Notes: generated from the sequence alone by a model not told the origin. DNA of 64,000 bases from Vibrio cholerae (GCA_009728235.1 WNZI01000007.1:1-64000); one strand, 5' to 3'; positions 30,668 to 40,124 are shown, counted from the stretch's first letter. Made by a program: numbers and translations.

Positions 30668-32690
30668 GCACGACTCCTACGGTCTCGATGGCGACGTCGG
30701 CACTGGTGACCTCCTGGTAGGACAGCACCGGCAGGCCTGCCGACTGGGGCCCGACGAGACGCCTCAGTGCGGGGCGCAGCGCCGGGGCGCAGACGAGCAC
30801 CGCGTTGTGTCCTGCGGCCTCGGCGTCCGCGGCGGAGGCCCTGACCGAAGCCAGGACCGCCTCGGTCCGGGCCGGGTCGAGGAGTATCTGGGTGCCCTGA
30901 TCGGATGGGCGCAGCCCCTCGAGCATCGACTGCTCCAGCAGCGGGTCGATCATGATGACGCGCAGCAGTGCGCCGTCGAGGTACTGCTGCGTGACGGCGG
31001 GGCCGAGCGCGAGCCTCGCCGCCTCGACGAGCCCCTCAGGTTCCGACGACGCCTTCGCCTTCAGCGTCAGCGCCTCGAAGATGCGGGCGAGGTCATTGAT
31101 CGGCACCTGCTCGGACAGCAGGCCCTGCAGCACGCGCTGCACCTCCGCGAGGGACAGCAACCCGGGAACGAGCTCCTCGACGGCCGACGGGTTGACCTGG
31201 CGGACGCCGTCGGTCAGCACCCGGACGTCCTCGCGGGAAAGCAGCCGGGCGGCGTTCGCCGTGATGACCGAGGACAGGTGGGTCACGAGCACCGATACCC
31301 GGTCGATGACCGTCGCACCGGCCAGTTCCGCGTTGTGCCGCAGTTCCGAGGGGACCCATTTGCCCGCGAGGCCGAAGACGGGCTCGACGACGGCGGTGCC
31401 GGGCAGGTGCGCGAGGTTCTCCCCCAGCGCGAGGACCTTGCCGCGGGGAGCCTCACCCCTACCCGCCTCGACGCCGGCGATCTTGATGACGTAGGTGGCG
31501 GGCGGCAGGTCGATGCTGTCCCTGGTCCTCACGGGCGGGACGACGACGCCCAGTTCGAGGGCGATCTTCCGACGCAGTGCCCTGACCCTCCCGAGGAGAT
31601 CATCGGGAGCACCGGTGACGACGTCCACGAGGTCCGGGGCGAGCAGCACCTCCAGGGCGTGGACGCGCATCTGTTCCAGCAGGTCGTCCGTGCTGTCCGT
31701 CGAGGGTGCGGCCGCCTCCGCTTCCAGGACGGCGGCCGCGTCGCGTGCATCGTCGTCGGACTTCTTCAACCTCTGCGCGATGACGATGAGACCGGCGCCG
31801 ACCACGATGAACGGCAGTTTCGGCATCCCCGGGATGAGCGCCATCACGATCGCCGCGGCTCCTGCGATCCGCAGGGCGTTCTGCGACTGGCCGAGCTGCG
31901 CCGCCGCCGTCGAACCCATGTCCGCCTCGGCATTGGAGCGGGTGACGATCATGCCGGTGGACACCGCCATGAGAAGTGCCGGGATCTGGGTCACGAGCCC
32001 GTCGCCGATCGTCAGGAGCCCGTAGGTGCTGAGGGCCTCCGCGACGGGCAGGCCGTCCTGCACCATGCCGATCGCGATGCCGCCGACGAGGTTGATGATG
32101 ATGATGATGATGCCCGCGATGGCGTCGCCCTTCACGAACTTCGATGCACCGTCCATGGCGCCGTAGAAGTCCGCTTCCGCGGAGACCTCAGCGCGACGTT
32201 CGCGGGCCTGCGTATCCGTCACCAGCCCGGCGTTCAGGTCGGCGTCGATCGCCATCTGCTTGCCGGGCATGGCGTCGAGGGTGAAGCGTGCGCCCACTTC
32301 GGCCACACGCTCCGCGCCCTTGGTGACCACGACGAACTGGATCACCACGAGGATCAGGAAGACGACGGCACCGATGATGATCGAGCCGCCGACGGCGACA
32401 TGGCCGAAAGCCGCGATGACCTCCCCCGCGTACCCGTCCCCGAGGACGAGGCGGGTCGAGGCGACGTTGAGTCCCAGGCGGAACAGCGTCGCGACGAGCA
32501 GCAGCGACGGGAACACCGAGAAGTCCAGCGGCTTCCGGATGAACATGGTGTTCAGCAGGATCACGAGCGCCAGCAGGATGTTCACGATGATCAGCACATC
32601 CAGCAGCACCGACGACACCGGGACCACGAGGAGCAGGATGATGCCCACGACACCGACGGGCACGAGGAACTTGGGGAGGGATGAGCGCAT
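30642..32690 (-). CDS. flhA: Flagellar export gate protein FlhA
   Basis: A 682-residue inner part of the flagellar type III export gate. The N-terminal half has about eight membrane segments (VPVGVVGIILLLVVPVSSVL; LDVLIIVNILLALVILLN) and the conserved FHIPEP-type loop LDFSVFPSLLLVATLFRLGLNVASTR plus FTLDAMPGKQMAID. The C-terminal half is the cytosolic substrate-docking domain. A run of ATG/ATC triplets near 32100 encodes an Ile stretch in a membrane segment. The start lies 3 bp after flhB. Confidence 0.97.
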   Translation of the reverse strand: MRSSLPKFLVPVGVVGIILLLVVPVSSVLLDVLIIVNILLALVILLNTMFIRKPLDFSVFPSLLLVATLFRLGLNVASTRLVLGDGYAGEVIAAFGHVAVGGSIIIGAVVFLILVVIQFVVVTKGAERVAEVGARFTLDAMPGKQMAIDADLNAGLVTDTQARERRAEVSAEADFYGAMDGASKFVKGDAIAGIIIIIINLVGGIAIGMVQDGLPVAEALSTYGLLTIGDGLVTQIPALLMAVSTGMIVTRSNAEADMGSTAAAQLGQSQNALRIAGAAAIVMALIPGMPKLPFIVVGAGLIVIAQRLKKSDDDARDAAAVLEAEAAAPSTDSTDDLLEQMRVHALEVLLAPDLVDVVTGAPDDLLGRVRALRRKIALELGVVVPPVRTRDSIDLPPATYVIKIAGVEAGRGEAPRGKVLALGENLAHLPGTAVVEPVFGLAGKWVPSELRHNAELAGATVIDRVSVLVTHLSSVITANAARLLSREDVRVLTDGVRQVNPSAVEELVPGLLSLAEVQRVLQGLLSEQVPINDLARIFEALTLKAKASSEPEGLVEAARLALGPAVTQQYLDGALLRVIMIDPLLEQSMLEGLRPSDQGTQILLDPARTEAVLASVRASAADAEAAGHNAVLVCAPALRPALRRLVGPQSAGLPVLSYQEVTSADVAIETVGVVRASAAVSS

Positions 32691-32693
32691 GGT

Positions 32694-33794
32694 CTAGAAG
32701 CCTCCGGCGGCTGCGGGTCGGACGGGCAGGGTGTGGAGGCCGCGCGCGGCTCCCCTGGTCCTGAGGGACATGACGAACGCCAGGATGCGGGCCACCTGGT
32801 CGTAGTTCTCGAACGGGATCTCATCACCGAGCTCGCACGCTGCGTGCAGCGCACGGGCGAGCGGAACGTCGGAGACCATCGGCACGTGCTTCTTCTCCGC
32901 TTCCTCGCGGATCCTCGCGGCGATCGTGCCGGCACCCTTCGCCACGACCCGCGGCGCGGAACGCCCCGGTTCGTACTTCAGCGCGACGGCGACATGCGTC
33001 GGGTTGACGAGGACGACGTCGGACCCGCTGACCGCGGCGATCATGCGGTTGCGGCTCATCGCGAGCTGGCGGGAGCGTCGCTGGGACTTGATGAGGGGGT
33101 CGCCGTCGGAGTTCTTGTTCTCGTCCTTGACCTCCTTCTTGGTCATGCGGGTCTTCTTGCGGTTGCGACGCATGACCACGAGGACGTCCAGGGCCGCCAG
33201 GGCGAGACCGGCGGCGACGGCGGCCTGCAGGAGCGCGGCCGTGCCGGTACCGGCGGTGTTCAGGAGCGACGCCACGGAGAGGCCGCCGGCCGCCATCAGC
33301 ACGGGCATGAGGTTCTGCACCACGACGACGAGCACCACCGCGACGACGCCGGTCTTCAGGAGGGCCTTCACCCCCTGCCACAGGGCCTGCGTACCGAGGA
33401 TCCGCTTGATCCCGTTGAGGACGTTGAACTGCTCGAACTTGCCGGTGAACTTCTTCACGTGGATGCCGCCCTGCAGCGCAGCCGTGCCGAGCACGGCCAC
33501 GAGCAGCACGCCGAGGAAGGGCCCGAGGATCCCGGCGAGTGAGGCTCCCCCGTCCGCGAGGGCATCCAGTGCGTTCGCCGGGTCCGGATCCGAGATGGTG
33601 TCGGCCGCCCGCACGAGTTGCCCGGTGGTGGCGTCGGCGGCACGGGAGATGAGGGACGGCAGCATGACCGCCGCGGTACCCACGCCGATCCACGCCGTGA
33701 AGTCCTCGGACTTGGCGAGCTGGCCCTTGGAGCGGACGTCCTTCATCCGCTTGTCGGTGGCCTGCTCGGTCTTCTCGCCGGAGTCCTCCGCCAT
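32694..33794 (-). CDS. flhB: Flagellar export switch protein FlhB
   Basis: A 366-residue switch for export specificity. N-terminal EKTEQATDKRMKDVRSKGQLAKS, four membrane segments, then MTKKEVKDENKNSDGDPLIKSQRR. The self-cleavage site NPTH is present in VLVNPTHVAVALKYEPG. It starts 1 bp after the fliR stop. Confidence 0.97.
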   Translation of the reverse strand: MAEDSGEKTEQATDKRMKDVRSKGQLAKSEDFTAWIGVGTAAVMLPSLISRAADATTGQLVRAADTISDPDPANALDALADGGASLAGILGPFLGVLLVAVLGTAALQGGIHVKKFTGKFEQFNVLNGIKRILGTQALWQGVKALLKTGVVAVVLVVVVQNLMPVLMAAGGLSVASLLNTAGTGTAALLQAAVAAGLALAALDVLVVMRRNRKKTRMTKKEVKDENKNSDGDPLIKSQRRSRQLAMSRNRMIAAVSGSDVVLVNPTHVAVALKYEPGRSAPRVVAKGAGTIAARIREEAEKKHVPMVSDVPLARALHAACELGDEIPFENYDQVARILAFVMSLRTRGAARGLHTLPVRPAAAGGF

Positions 33795-33795
33795 G

Positions 33796-34554
33796 TCAGC
33801 CCACCCCCATCAGGAGGCCGGCGGCCCTGTCCGCGAGGGTCGAGACCACGCGCGGCAGTGCCACGAACACCACGCCGCCGAGGCTGAGCGTGATGAAGAT
33901 CTTGAGGGGGAAGCCGAGCGCGAAGGCGTTGAGTGCGGGTGCCACGCGCGTCAGGAGCCCGAGCCCGACGTCGGCCAGGAACAGCACGACGATGAGCGGC
34001 CCGGCGATCTGGACCGAGGCGAGGAAGAGCCCGGTGACGGCCGCGGTCAGCGCCTCCGCGGGCTCGGCCAGATCCAGCCCGCCACCGAGGGGCAGGGCGC
34101 TGAACGTACGGACCAGGCCGCCGATGATGAGCTGGTAGCCGTCCGAGGTGAAGAGCAGCGTCAACGCGGTCAGCTGGAACAACCGCGCGAACTGGGCGCC
34201 GTTCACCATGGACTGCGGATCGAAACCCTGCGCGAGGGAGAACCCGCCGAACAGGTCGATCAGGCTTCCTGCGGACTGGACGGCGGAGAAGACGACGAGC
34301 ACGAGGAAGCCCAGTGCGGCCCCGACCACGAGTTCGAGGACCAGGGCTCCGACGTACTGGCCGGTGCCTCCCGTCACGTAGCCGTCCGCGACCTCGGGGG
34401 ACACCGCGAGGGCCAGCCCGATGGCGAGCATCGCCTTCACCCGGGCGGGGATGCCCTTGTAGGAGAACGGAGGAGCGATCACGAGGAACGCGACGATCCG
34501 CACGCCGGCGAGCATGACGGCCTCGATCCGGGCCTGGTCGAGAACGATCTCCAT
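33796..34554 (-). CDS. fliR: Flagellar export protein FliR
   Basis: A 252-residue membrane protein with about six hydrophobic segments and typical FliR blocks (RIVAFLVIAPPFSYKGIPARVKAMLAIGLAL; LIDLFGGFSLAQGFDPQS). Part of the FliPQR export gate. Tightly packed between fliQ and flhB. Confidence 0.95.
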   Translation of the reverse strand: MEIVLDQARIEAVMLAGVRIVAFLVIAPPFSYKGIPARVKAMLAIGLALAVSPEVADGYVTGGTGQYVGALVLELVVGAALGFLVLVVFSAVQSAGSLIDLFGGFSLAQGFDPQSMVNGAQFARLFQLTALTLLFTSDGYQLIIGGLVRTFSALPLGGGLDLAEPAEALTAAVTGLFLASVQIAGPLIVVLFLADVGLGLLTRVAPALNAFALGFPLKIFITLSLGGVVFVALPRVVSTLADRAAGLLMGVG

Positions 34555-34555
34555 C

Positions 34556-34831
34556 TCAGCCGCCCCCGAGCAGTCCGGGGAGCCGCCCGAACATCTCGTG
34601 CGTGAACGAGATCATCTCGGCGATCATCCAGTGCCCGCAGATCAGCAGGGCCAGGCACACGGCGGCGGCCTTCGGGACGAAGGAGAGGGTGACCTCCTGG
34701 ATCTGGGTGATGGACTGCAGCAGCGAGATCGCGAAGCCGACCACGAGGGCGGTCAGCAGGATGGGAGCGGACAGCTTGGCCGCTGCCCAGATTCCCGCGA
34801 GGCCGATGTCGAGGACGGCGCTGGTATCCAC
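34556..34831 (-). CDS. fliQ: Flagellar export protein FliQ
   Basis: A 91-residue protein with two membrane helices (APILLTALVVGFAISLLQSI; AAAVCLALLICGHWMIAEMI) joined by the charged turn QIQEVTLSFVPK, as in all FliQ. One base separates it from each neighbour. Confidence 0.95.
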   Translation of the reverse strand: MDTSAVLDIGLAGIWAAAKLSAPILLTALVVGFAISLLQSITQIQEVTLSFVPKAAAVCLALLICGHWMIAEMISFTHEMFGRLPGLLGGG

Positions 34832-34832
34832 G

Positions 34833-35756
34833 TCAACCGCCCTGGTAGCTGTTGATGAGGGCCGTGATGATGAGCCCCCAACCGTCCACGAGGACGAACA
34901 GCAGGATCTTGAAGGGCAGCGAGATCATGACCGGTGGGAGCATCATCATGCCCATGGACATCAGTGCGGCGGACACGACGAGGTCGATCACGAGGAACGG
35001 CACGAAGATCACGAAGCCGATGATGAAGGCGGCCCGCAGCTCGGAGATCATGAACGCGGGGATGAGCGTGGTCAGCGGCACGCCTGCGGCGTCCTCCGGA
35101 TTCGGCTGGCCGGCCGCGCGGGTCATGAGGGCGAGGTCCTCCTCGCGGGTGTGCGCCAGCATGAAGGTCTGCAGCGGCGCGGCGCCGTCCTCCAGGGCCT
35201 GCGTGAACGTCGTCGCGCCCTCGAGGTAGGGCTGGACGCCGAGATCGTTGATCTGGGTCAGGACCGGCGCCATGATGAACAGCGACAGGAACAGGGCCAG
35301 GCCGGCGAGCACCTGGTTGGGTGGGATGGACGGCAGGGACAGGGCGTTCCGTGTCATCGCCAGCACCACGAAGATCTTCGTGAAGGAGGTCATCATCAGC
35401 AGCAGGGCCGGTGCCACGGACAGCAGCGTGATGCCGATGAGGGTCAGGACGGCCGAACTCGGCTCGCCGTTGACGCCGTTGATCTCGATCGACAGGCCGT
35501 CGTCGCTGCCAGGAGGCACGGGTGCCGTGGGGTCCGCGGGCGCCGACGGCTGGACCGGCGCGGGGATGGTGGGGTCCAGCTCGCCCGCATGAGCGGAGGT
35601 GACTCCGAGGAGGAGGACGACGACGACGAGCATGACGGCGGCCGCTACGGCGAACGCCCTGGACACGAGGGGGTGCGCAGGGGAAGCCGGTCCCGCGGTG
35701 CGGGTCGTCAGGGTGGGGCGTGCCGCGGCCGATGACGGCAGGACGGCCGTTGTCAC
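34833..35756 (-). CDS. fliP: Flagellar export protein FliP
   Basis: About 307 residues. I chose the GTG at 35756, which overlaps the fliO stop (GTGA). An N-terminal leader with the hydrophobic stretch FAVAAAVMLVVVVLLLGV ends AHA, a signal-peptide-like cleavage site as in other FliP. Core blocks: TLIGITLLSVAPALLLMMTSFTKI, RNALSLPSIPPNQVLAGLALFLSLFIM, and IPAFMISELRAAFIIGFVIFVPFLVIDLVV. The proline-rich spacer after the leader is longer than usual. Confidence 0.94.
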   Translation of the reverse strand: MTTAVLPSSAAARPTLTTRTAGPASPAHPLVSRAFAVAAAVMLVVVVLLLGVTSAHAGELDPTIPAPVQPSAPADPTAPVPPGSDDGLSIEINGVNGEPSSAVLTLIGITLLSVAPALLLMMTSFTKIFVVLAMTRNALSLPSIPPNQVLAGLALFLSLFIMAPVLTQINDLGVQPYLEGATTFTQALEDGAAPLQTFMLAHTREEDLALMTRAAGQPNPEDAAGVPLTTLIPAFMISELRAAFIIGFVIFVPFLVIDLVVSAALMSMGMMMLPPVMISLPFKILLFVLVDGWGLIITALINSYQGG

Positions 35757-36322
35757 CCGGCCCGTCCCTGGCGCAGGAATGCTGCGGTCTGCCTCCAGGT
35801 GGCGGGCGAGAGGATGGACCCCTGAAGGGGTGCGGCGTGCGGCGTCGGTGCTGCTGATCGGGCCGCACGTGCTGCACGGCGCGTCACTAGTTCGACCTCG
35901 CCCTGCGGTGCGGCCGTTGCCAGCCGCAGGGACGTGGCGAACCGGGTGTCCGCTGGTTCCTCCGTGTGGAGTGACGCTGGAACCGCGTGCGGGACCGCCT
36001 GCGCGACAGCGCGCACGGGTGCCGGTGCACCGACGCCGTCGGATTCGGACCCGCTGACCGCCTGCAGCGCGCGAGGTGCCGCCGTCGAGTGGAGGACCGA
36101 CACCGACTGCTCGGTCACACCGAGGTAGAAGCGGGTGCCCTCGGCGTCGACCACCACCATCGACGCCTTGGCACCGATACCCTGACGCGCCACGACGGAC
36201 ACGAGCCCTGCTCCGGCACGATTCCCGTTGATCTTCGAGACCTTCCGGTGCAGCACGAAGAGCAGCGCGAGCACCACGCCGAGCGACAGCAGCACCCTCA
36301 GCGCGAGGACCACCACGTCCAC
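35753..36322 (-). CDS. fliO: Flagellar export accessory protein FliO
   Basis: About 189 residues. The start is GTG 36322, which shares its first base with the fliN TAG stop. One N-terminal membrane helix (VVVLALRVLLSLGVVLALLFVLHR) is followed by a short beta domain with VVARQGIGAKASMVVVDAEGTRFYLGVTEQSVSVL, the usual FliO pattern. The C-terminal tail is Ala-rich and disordered. The assignment rests on this pattern and the slot between fliN and fliP. Confidence 0.85.
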   Translation of the reverse strand: MDVVVLALRVLLSLGVVLALLFVLHRKVSKINGNRAGAGLVSVVARQGIGAKASMVVVDAEGTRFYLGVTEQSVSVLHSTAAPRALQAVSGSESDGVGAPAPVRAVAQAVPHAVPASLHTEEPADTRFATSLRLATAAPQGEVELVTRRAARAARSAAPTPHAAPLQGSILSPATWRQTAAFLRQGRAG

Positions 36323-37026
36323 TAGGGGGCGCCGTCGGTGACGTCGAGGATCTGCGTGATGCGCACGGCGTAGTCCTGGTCGACCACGACCACTTCGCCG
36401 TGTGCCACGAGCCGCCCGTTGAGCAGCACGTCCGCAGGAGCACCGGCGGAACGGTCGAGCTCGATCACGGCGCCGGGTTCGAGGTCCAGCACGTCGCGCA
36501 CCGACATGCGCGTGCGGCCGATCTCGACGGTCATCGCCATCTCCACATTGCTGATGCGGCCGAGGTTGAGGGCGCCGGTGAGTGCCGAGGACCGGCGGGG
36601 AGCCGCCCCGGGACGGGCGCCGCGCAGACGGACGGCGAACCAGCCCACGGCTCCGGAAGGACCGCTGAGCCGGAAGACGGAAGTCTCGGTGTCGGTGAAG
36701 AGCGGCAGAGCGTCCTGGATGGCTGGGGCGCCGAGCACACCATCTCCGAGGGAGGACGACGCCGCGTCCAGCGCCGATGCCATGACGTCCGCCGGGGAGA
36801 CCATCGGCGACATCGTCCCGGCAGCCGCGATCAGCGGCTTCGTGTCGAGCAGGACGACGGCGAGGTCCGCGGAAGCGGCACCCACGAAGGAGGCGACGAC
36901 GGCGGTCGAGGCACTCGCGGGAGGCACTTCGGTTGCCGCACACAGATCGGCCCTGAGGGGACCGGGCAGGGGAAGTCGGGCGGCGAGGGATGCAGCGGCC
37001 TCGTGCTCGGCGGTGGTGGTGTTCAT
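36322..37026 (-). CDS. fliN: Flagellar motor switch protein FliN with CheC-like N-terminal extension
   Basis: About 234 residues. The start overlaps the fliM stop (ATGA). The C-terminal SpoA domain (LGRISNVEMAMTVEIGRTRMSVRDVLDLEPGAVIELDR...VLLNGRLVAHGEVVVVDQDYAVRITQI) is classical FliN. The first about 140 residues form a separate domain, like the N-terminal part of FliY proteins of Gram-positive bacteria. It belongs to the C-ring with FliG and FliM. Confidence 0.92.
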   Translation of the reverse strand: MNTTTAEHEAAASLAARLPLPGPLRADLCAATEVPPASASTAVVASFVGAASADLAVVLLDTKPLIAAAGTMSPMVSPADVMASALDAASSSLGDGVLGAPAIQDALPLFTDTETSVFRLSGPSGAVGWFAVRLRGARPGAAPRRSSALTGALNLGRISNVEMAMTVEIGRTRMSVRDVLDLEPGAVIELDRSAGAPADVLLNGRLVAHGEVVVVDQDYAVRITQILDVTDGAP

Positions 37027-37934
37027 GGTGCGGTGTTCTCCTCGGTGGTCACTACTACACAGGCAAGGCGGGAGCCGTTCGCGCCCAGGGCGGCCTCGCC
37101 GAGCCGCCTGCCGTTGACGGCGAGCTCGAACGGACGGTGCTGGGAATGAGCCAGTTTCAGGACATCCCCGACGGCGAGGTCGAGGATGCGGGATGGCAGG
37201 ACCGGCAGCGGGGCGAACTGGACGGATACTTCCACCGGCACGCACGCCACCTGCTGCTCGATCAGCTCGCGCGCGTCCTCGCCGGTGGCCGTGGGGTTCG
37301 CTGCCCCCAGTTGCGTGAGCAGGAGCTGTGCGGGGATGGCGACGGTCGCCGGGCAGGAGCGTTCTCCGACACGGATGTCGAACGTCCCGACGATCATCAG
37401 CTCGGTGGTCGACGCCGCCTGCGCGAACTGCGAGTTGTACTGGATGGAGTCGATACCGAGCTGGTGGTCCAGCAGGGACCCCAACGAGTAGTGCAGCCCC
37501 TCGAGGGCATCGTCCATGAGGCGCCGGATGAGTGCCTGCTCGATCTGGGTGAACTTCCGCTCCCCGGGCGGAACGGTTCCGTGGCCGCCGAGCATCGAGT
37601 CCACCCAGTGGAGGCCCGCGGAGGCGGGGAACTGGATCACGGCCTTGCTCGGGTGGTCGGGGATGGCGCACAGGACCATCGCCGTGGTGGGTGGCAGGGA
37701 CGCGGCGTACTCGTTGTACGTCTGCATCAGGACCTGCTCGCTGGTGACCTGCGAGATCACCCTCACCTTCGCGGTGAGCTGGGTGCCCCATTGGCGGGCG
37801 AACGTCTCGAACGCGAGTTCGAGCACGCGCGAATGTTCACGCGCGAGCGTGGTGGGCCGGCGGAAGTCATAGACATCCACCGCCCTGGCGGGCGCAGAGG
37901 GCACGCCAAAAGTAAGTTGTTCCTGGACCGTCAC
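37023..37934 (-). CDS. fliM: Flagellar motor switch protein FliM
   Basis: A 303-residue C-ring protein that couples chemotaxis input to rotation. Blocks: YDFRRPTTLAREHSRVLELAFETFARQWGTQLTAK, DSMLGGHGTVPPGERKFTQIEQALIRRLM, and the C-terminal SpoA domain LPSRILDLAVGDVLKLAHSQHRPFELAVNGRRLGEA. It lacks the extended N-terminal EN-motif peptide that binds CheY-P, starting instead MTVQEQLTFGVPSAP. The start is GTG 37934 with no Shine-Dalgarno sequence; a sigma-28-like promoter ends only a few bases upstream, so the mRNA from it may be leaderless. Confidence 0.95.
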   Translation of the reverse strand: MTVQEQLTFGVPSAPARAVDVYDFRRPTTLAREHSRVLELAFETFARQWGTQLTAKVRVISQVTSEQVLMQTYNEYAASLPPTTAMVLCAIPDHPSKAVIQFPASAGLHWVDSMLGGHGTVPPGERKFTQIEQALIRRLMDDALEGLHYSLGSLLDHQLGIDSIQYNSQFAQAASTTELMIVGTFDIRVGERSCPATVAIPAQLLLTQLGAANPTATGEDARELIEQQVACVPVEVSVQFAPLPVLPSRILDLAVGDVLKLAHSQHRPFELAVNGRRLGEAALGANGSRLACVVVTTEENTAP

Positions 37935-37942
37935 GCCAGCGA

Positions 37943-37969
37943 CTATCGGACGACGGCGTCGGAACGTTA
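37943..37969 (-). promoter_or_regulatory. Sigma-28-like promoter upstream of fliM
   Basis: Read on the minus strand: TAACGTTC (37962-37969), an 11-base spacer, TCCGATAG (37943-37950). This matches the FliA/SigD consensus TAAAGTTT-N11-GCCGATAA in spacing and at most positions. The expected start point falls 2-3 bases before the fliM GTG. Confidence 0.65.
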
Positions 37970-37980
37970 GCGAATGCGGG

Positions 37981-38906
37981 TCAGCTCCCGGCAGCGACGC
38001 CCGGGATCAGGGCGCGCACGCTCTCGGGCTCGTCGGAGTGCACCACGATGTCCACGCGCCGATTCAACTCGAGCTCCGCCTCGCTGGTACCGGGTGCCAG
38101 CGGCCGCGATTCACCGAACCCGATGGCCGAAAGCCGCGGCGCAGGTACACCTCCGGTATCGATCAGGTTCCTCACCACGTTGACGGCACGATCGGTGGAG
38201 AGCTCCCAGTCGAGCGGCCGGGGGACGGTGTCGGGCAGGCGGGCGGTGTGCCCCTCGATGCCTACCTCGTTCGGCACGGACGCCAGGACCGGCCCCACGC
38301 TCTCGAGCACGCGCAGCGTCTGTTCGGTGAGTTGCGAGCTGTCGGGCAGGAAGAAGGTCTCGGAACCGACCAGTCGGATGGTCAGGCCCCGCTCGTCGAT
38401 CACGTAGCGGACGCCTCCGCGAGGTCACGCTCGCGGAGGCCGGCGTCGATGCGCTCCTGCAGTGCCCGGAGGTTCTGGACCTCCGCGACAGCCCGCTCGC
38501 GGTCCGTCGTCGGCTCGGCGGCATCCCCTCCTGCAGACGGTGAGGGCGACGGCGTCGGTGCCGTGACCGCCGCTGCGCCCGACAGGTCCTCCTGGGTCTG
38601 GGGATCCGCATCCGCGACCGCCGCGCCCCCTGCGAAGGACTCGCCCTCGTCGTTGGCATGCTCTGCCGGGACCACGGTGCCCTCGGCCGTGTCCACCGTG
38701 GCCGTTTCCACCGAGCCGAACCCGGTCGCGAGCGATGCCCGCAGCTGCTCGAACTTCTGCTGGTCCACGGACGACATCGCGTACAGGACGATGAACATGC
38801 ACATGAGCACGGTGACCATGTCCATGTAGGACGCCATCCAGCGCTCGTCGGGGTGTTCCTCGCCGTGCTCCTCGCCGCGCCGCTTGCGGTGCGGGCGCCT
38901 GCTCAC
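37981..38906 (-). CDS. motB: Motor stator protein MotB, apparent frameshift near 38405
   Basis: Stator subunit that anchors to peptidoglycan. The N-terminal part has the single membrane helix with the proton-accepting Asp (SYMDMVTVLMCMFIVLYAMSS), then a long acidic, Pro/Thr-rich periplasmic-type linker. The OmpA-like domain (SSQLTEQTLRVLESVGPVLA...GHTARLPDTVPRPLDWELSTDRAVNVVRNLI...RLSAIGFGESRPL...LNRRVDIVV) is in the next frame. One missing base at about 38405 (GCC TAC read as GCTAC) joins them into about 308 residues. The start overlaps the motA stop. Confidence 0.92.
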
Positions 38907-39739
38907 GCCGCGGCCTTGCCCTGCACTGCGGTGGCTTCGGTGTCGCCCTTGGCTCCCTTGCCCTTCGCCGTGTCCTTCGCGCCCTTGCCCTGGTCGTGCT
39001 GGGGGACCATTGCCTTCAGCCGCTCGCCCAGCAGCCGGGGCTGGCTGCCCGCCTGCACTGCGAGCACACCCTCCATCAGGAGCGTCATCCGGGCGGTCTC
39101 CAGTTCACCGAGGCGCTTGATGCGCGTGCCGATGGGAAGCCACAGGAAGTTCGCAGAGAGCAGCCCCCAGAGCGTGGCGACGAAGGCCGCGGCGATCATC
39201 GGCCCCAGCTTGTCGGGACTGCTGAGGTTCTCCAGTACGTGGGTGAGGGACACGACGGTCCCGATGATCCCCACCGTGGGCGCGTAACCGCCGAGGCCGG
39301 CGAAGAACTTCGAGGCGGTGCGGTTCGTCTGGGACGCCGAATCGATCTCGTCCTCGAGCATCTCGCGCAGCTCGTCGCCGTCGGTGCCGTCCGCGATGTT
39401 CTGCAGGGCACCACGCAGGAACGGGTCCTGGGCGCTGTTGGCCTCCTCCTCGAGGGACAGCAGGCCCTCGCTCCTCGCCTTCTCCGCGAGGACCACCACG
39501 CTGTCGATCGTGTCCTGCGGGGGCGTGCTCCTGCCCATCATCGCGGCGGGGACGGCCTTCACCGCGACGAGGAAGTCCTTGAGGGTGCCACCGGCGATGC
39601 CGATGGCGATCGTCGCACCGAACACCAGGATCATGGGTGCCGGCAGCAGGAGTGCCTCGACGCTCGCATGCTCCAACGTGATCATCGCGTACAGGGCGCC
39701 GAAGGCGATGAGTATGCCGACGATTGTTGCGGGATCCAT
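38903..39739 (-). CDS. motA: Motor stator protein MotA
   Basis: A 278-residue proton-channel subunit with four membrane segments: two near the N-terminus (TIVGILIAFGALYAMITL; LLPAPMILVFGATIAIGI) and two after the cytoplasmic loop (GYAPTVGIIGTVVSLTHVLE; GPMIAAAFVATLWGLLSANFLWLPI). The C-terminal tail is Lys/Gly/Ala-rich and unusually long. It begins at the flbD stop. Confidence 0.95.
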   Translation of the reverse strand: MDPATIVGILIAFGALYAMITLEHASVEALLLPAPMILVFGATIAIGIAGGTLKDFLVAVKAVPAAMMGRSTPPQDTIDSVVVLAEKARSEGLLSLEEEANSAQDPFLRGALQNIADGTDGDELREMLEDEIDSASQTNRTASKFFAGLGGYAPTVGIIGTVVSLTHVLENLSSPDKLGPMIAAAFVATLWGLLSANFLWLPIGTRIKRLGELETARMTLLMEGVLAVQAGSQPRLLGERLKAMVPQHDQGKGAKDTAKGKGAKGDTEATAVQGKAAA

Positions 39740-40078
39740 TTACGTGTTCCTTGGTCGGAGCTGGACTGGCGTGCCGGGATCGTCGGGGTCGGCAGGCGGA
39801 CCGGACCCTGCACCGGTCCCGGGTCGTACGTCCCGGACGAGGCCGAGCGGACGCTGGACGGCGGGATCCCCCGGATCGACGGGGACGAACCGGGCCAGGG
39901 AGATGATGCGCGCCCGATAGGCGGTGATCAACTCGATCACCTCGGCGAGGGATTCGGTCACGATGTACTTCGCGCCGTCCACCATCACGAGGGTGGTGTC
40001 GGGGTTCTCGTGGATACGCTCGACGAGATCGGGGTTCACCGCGAACTGGCTCTCGTTGAGCCGCGTCACCACGATCAT
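39740..40078 (-). CDS. flbD: FlbD family flagellar protein
   Basis: The small conserved N-terminal domain MIVVTRLNESQFAVNPDLVERIHENPDTTLVMVDGAKYIVTESLAEVIELITAYR is diagnostic for the short FlbD protein found between flgE and motA or fliL. A proline-rich tail extends it to 112 residues, longer than the usual 60-80. I chose ATG 40078, where family similarity begins. Function is unknown; the location is conserved in Bacillus and other flagellar operons. Confidence 0.88.
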   Translation of the reverse strand: MIVVTRLNESQFAVNPDLVERIHENPDTTLVMVDGAKYIVTESLAEVIELITAYRARIISLARFVPVDPGDPAVQRPLGLVRDVRPGTGAGSGPPADPDDPGTPVQLRPRNT

Positions 40079-40124
40079 CGGCCATCCTGGGGTCGGGACG
40101 CCCCGACGGGGCCTCTTCCCACCA

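Noticed and set aside
32093-32113. ATG-repeat tract inside flhA as a possible phase-variation repeat
   Set aside because: The repeat unit is a triplet coding for consecutive isoleucines in a membrane segment that is Ile-rich in FlhA generally, so copy changes would not switch the gene off.
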